Made by a program: the position numbers and the translations under genes. From NCBI GenBank assembly GCA_004764695.1, contig SMSO01000034.1, positions 1,443,501 to 1,507,500 on the forward strand: DNA of 64,000 nucleotides, in the 5' to 3' direction. Positions 62,582 to 64,000 of the stretch are shown here, piece after piece. This DNA comes from Schizochytrium sp. TIO01 (taxonomy: Eukaryota > Sar > Bigyra > Thraustochytrida > Thraustochytriidae). The notes beneath the pieces were generated by a model. The model saw only the letters and a list, made by a program, of their open reading frames with translations, was not told the origin of the DNA and did not search any database. Numbering within the stretch: position 1 is the stretch's first letter; each line of letters starts with the position of its first letter.

Positions 62582-63901
62582 ATGGAGGCTGACAATGGAG
62601 ACACTCGAAGCATTGGATTGCTATCTCCAGGCTGGACTGTGGCAGAGGTACCCTTCAGAGACGATGACGCAAGTATTGAGGATGATGGTGAAACTGGGTC
62701 CTCAAAGCTGTTCAGGTCTGAGTCCTGGGACGCCTCAATTGTATACGGAATCACAAAGCTTGATGAGGCGGGAGAAATCTCTGCATTGGAGGTTAGTGTA
62801 GACTGCATCGAGGTTCAAGGCTACGACTCAGACTCAGAGGTTTTCCTCGAACAACTTAATATGCTGTCCTTGAATGACCATGACAATGATAACGAGCTTT
62901 TGGAAAGCCACTTCCATGCTAATATTGAAGCCGCATCCAGAACGCAACCAAAAGGAATTTCGAACAAACTAGAAAGTGTCAAGGAAGATCCATTCACAAC
63001 TAGTAGACCACATGGCCAACAGAAGTTAAACAAAAAGAAAGAAGAGAAAGCACCTATCGCTGTCCTGAACCCGTTTATGGACCCAATGCGTGTTCATTTC
63101 CCTCCTTGGGAAGAAGTGTTTGCAGAGATCGTTTACGAGGATGACCCAGAAGATCTAATAAAGTCTTCTGGTGATCTGGATATGAGCATTGATTTGCTCT
63201 CTGCCTTGAATCCTGAAGGCTTGGAAAATGCAACTCCTGTAAAATGCATCAATCCGCCGCTAATGCGGAAAGAACACTTCGCCCTGGCATTAGAATCAAA
63301 TGCTCCCATTGCTCATCTCCGAACACCATTCATTGACAAGGTACCAGCCTCTGCAACTAAACGCGGGCAGATAGGTAATCGACGACCTCTCCCGGCTCTG
63401 CGGAAAGGGATGGATACTCCTTCGACACCCGGAGCATTCTTACTTCCAGACTCGCCTACGCACCACAAAGACACGAATCATCTTTGCATGGCAGATTTGT
63501 ATTCGCAGGCGCTTACTACGGACGTATCGTTGTGGCCAACACCCATCTCACATAATGATAGAAGCGACCGTCGTAATTTAGAACGCTCGCCTGCTTCATT
63601 TATGTCAGATGCTTCACCCATTCGAATGACAATCCCATCCCCTTCTCCATTCAAATACTCGTCTATGAGCGGTGGGGACACTACCAACAGTATGCCATCC
63701 CCACTGTCATTGCGAAGCACACCCACATCTCCAAACTCTCCCCGAGACCCCTTATCTTCATCCGATTCTGCTACGCAATGGAGCACCCCTGTAGGTGAAC
63801 GAGCTGGTGCTATTGTGTCGAGTGTGGAATCCTGTTTAGGACGTCAGCTAAAACATACCCCTGCTAGGCGTTATCCTCGTGACCTAGCCAGCCCATGGTA
63901 A
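62582..63901 (+). CDS. Ser/Thr-Pro-rich protein of unknown function
   Basis: 439 residues from the ATG at 62582. The first half is acidic, with a segment around 'MDPMRVHFPPWEEVFAEIVYEDDPEDL' that is compact and could be a short interaction motif. The second half is Ser/Pro-rich with many S-P and T-P sites ('DTPSTPG', 'PLSLRSTPTSPNSPRDP', 'SATQWSTPVGERAG'), typical of substrates of CDK or MAP kinases. No domain was recognised, and most of the protein is predicted disordered. It follows the DUSP gene by 1 kb on the same strand; any functional link is speculation. The protein ends with a stop 99 bases before the window end. Confidence 0.55.
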   Translation: MEADNGDTRSIGLLSPGWTVAEVPFRDDDASIEDDGETGSSKLFRSESWDASIVYGITKLDEAGEISALEVSVDCIEVQGYDSDSEVFLEQLNMLSLNDHDNDNELLESHFHANIEAASRTQPKGISNKLESVKEDPFTTSRPHGQQKLNKKKEEKAPIAVLNPFMDPMRVHFPPWEEVFAEIVYEDDPEDLIKSSGDLDMSIDLLSALNPEGLENATPVKCINPPLMRKEHFALALESNAPIAHLRTPFIDKVPASATKRGQIGNRRPLPALRKGMDTPSTPGAFLLPDSPTHHKDTNHLCMADLYSQALTTDVSLWPTPISHNDRSDRRNLERSPASFMSDASPIRMTIPSPSPFKYSSMSGGDTTNSMPSPLSLRSTPTSPNSPRDPLSSSDSATQWSTPVGERAGAIVSSVESCLGRQLKHTPARRYPRDLASPW

Positions 63902-64000
63902 TAAAAGTAAACACAAAACTGCAGCGCGTGCAGAACAAGAAAACAGAAGTTTGCATATACATATCCATCCATCCCTTCATCAATCAGCATTAAGGATGAA
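63902..64000. other. window end, 3' flank
   Basis: Only about 100 bases, AT-rich; nothing recognised. Confidence 0.5.

Overview
This is nuclear DNA from a free-living, probably flagellated eukaryotic microbe. The evidence is an Sm D3 spliceosomal protein, a COMMD4 subunit, a BBS6/MKKS-type ciliary chaperonin, a two-pore cation channel, an FMP27/SABRE/Hobbit bridge-like lipid transfer protein, GT-AG introns, and long AT-rich intergenic DNA full of microsatellites. No operons, rRNA or tRNA genes, CRISPR arrays or intact transposons were found. The gene set would suit a heterotrophic stramenopile such as a thraustochytrid or labyrinthulomycete, but that placement is inference; a phylogeny of the conserved genes would decide it.

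Layout. 1.6-6.4 kb: a PNP-oxidase-like flavoprotein (+), a TMEM65-GAF fusion protein with a mitochondrial-type leader (-), and a secreted formylglycine-type sulfatase (-). 6.4-12.6 kb: no confident gene, though 10.1-12.3 kb is GC-richer and may hold a decayed or intron-split gene. 12.6-24.7 kb: one uninterrupted 4035-codon reading frame for a SABRE/FMP27/BLTP2-like lipid transfer protein that also carries two RanBP2-type zinc fingers and a PH-like domain. 24.9-26.0 kb: an extended SDR reductase (-). 27.7-30.2 kb: a 13-exon ribonuclease-inhibitor-type LRR gene (-), reconstructed here, in which nearly every exon is one or more whole repeats and all 12 introns are phase 2. 34-50 kb: the gene-rich part, with a C-terminal-anchored membrane protein (+), HisG (-), COMMD4 (+), a two-pore channel (+), Sm D3 (-), BBS6/MKKS (-), a small helical protein (-), a DUF4954 beta-helix protein (+) and a Ser-rich basic protein (-). 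50.2-60.9 kb: a 10-kb gene-poor stretch. 61-64 kb: a dual-specificity phosphatase (+) and a Ser/Thr-Pro-rich protein (+).

The genes do not form one pathway; this is ordinary mixed chromosomal content. The most interesting items are the exon architecture of the LRR gene (including a predicted 15-nt microexon), the enlarged SABRE-like protein, the mitochondrial TMEM65-GAF fusion, and a DUF4954 gene that belongs to a family best known from bacteria and may have been acquired horizontally. Several start codons were moved to the first in-frame ATG, as expected for a eukaryote.
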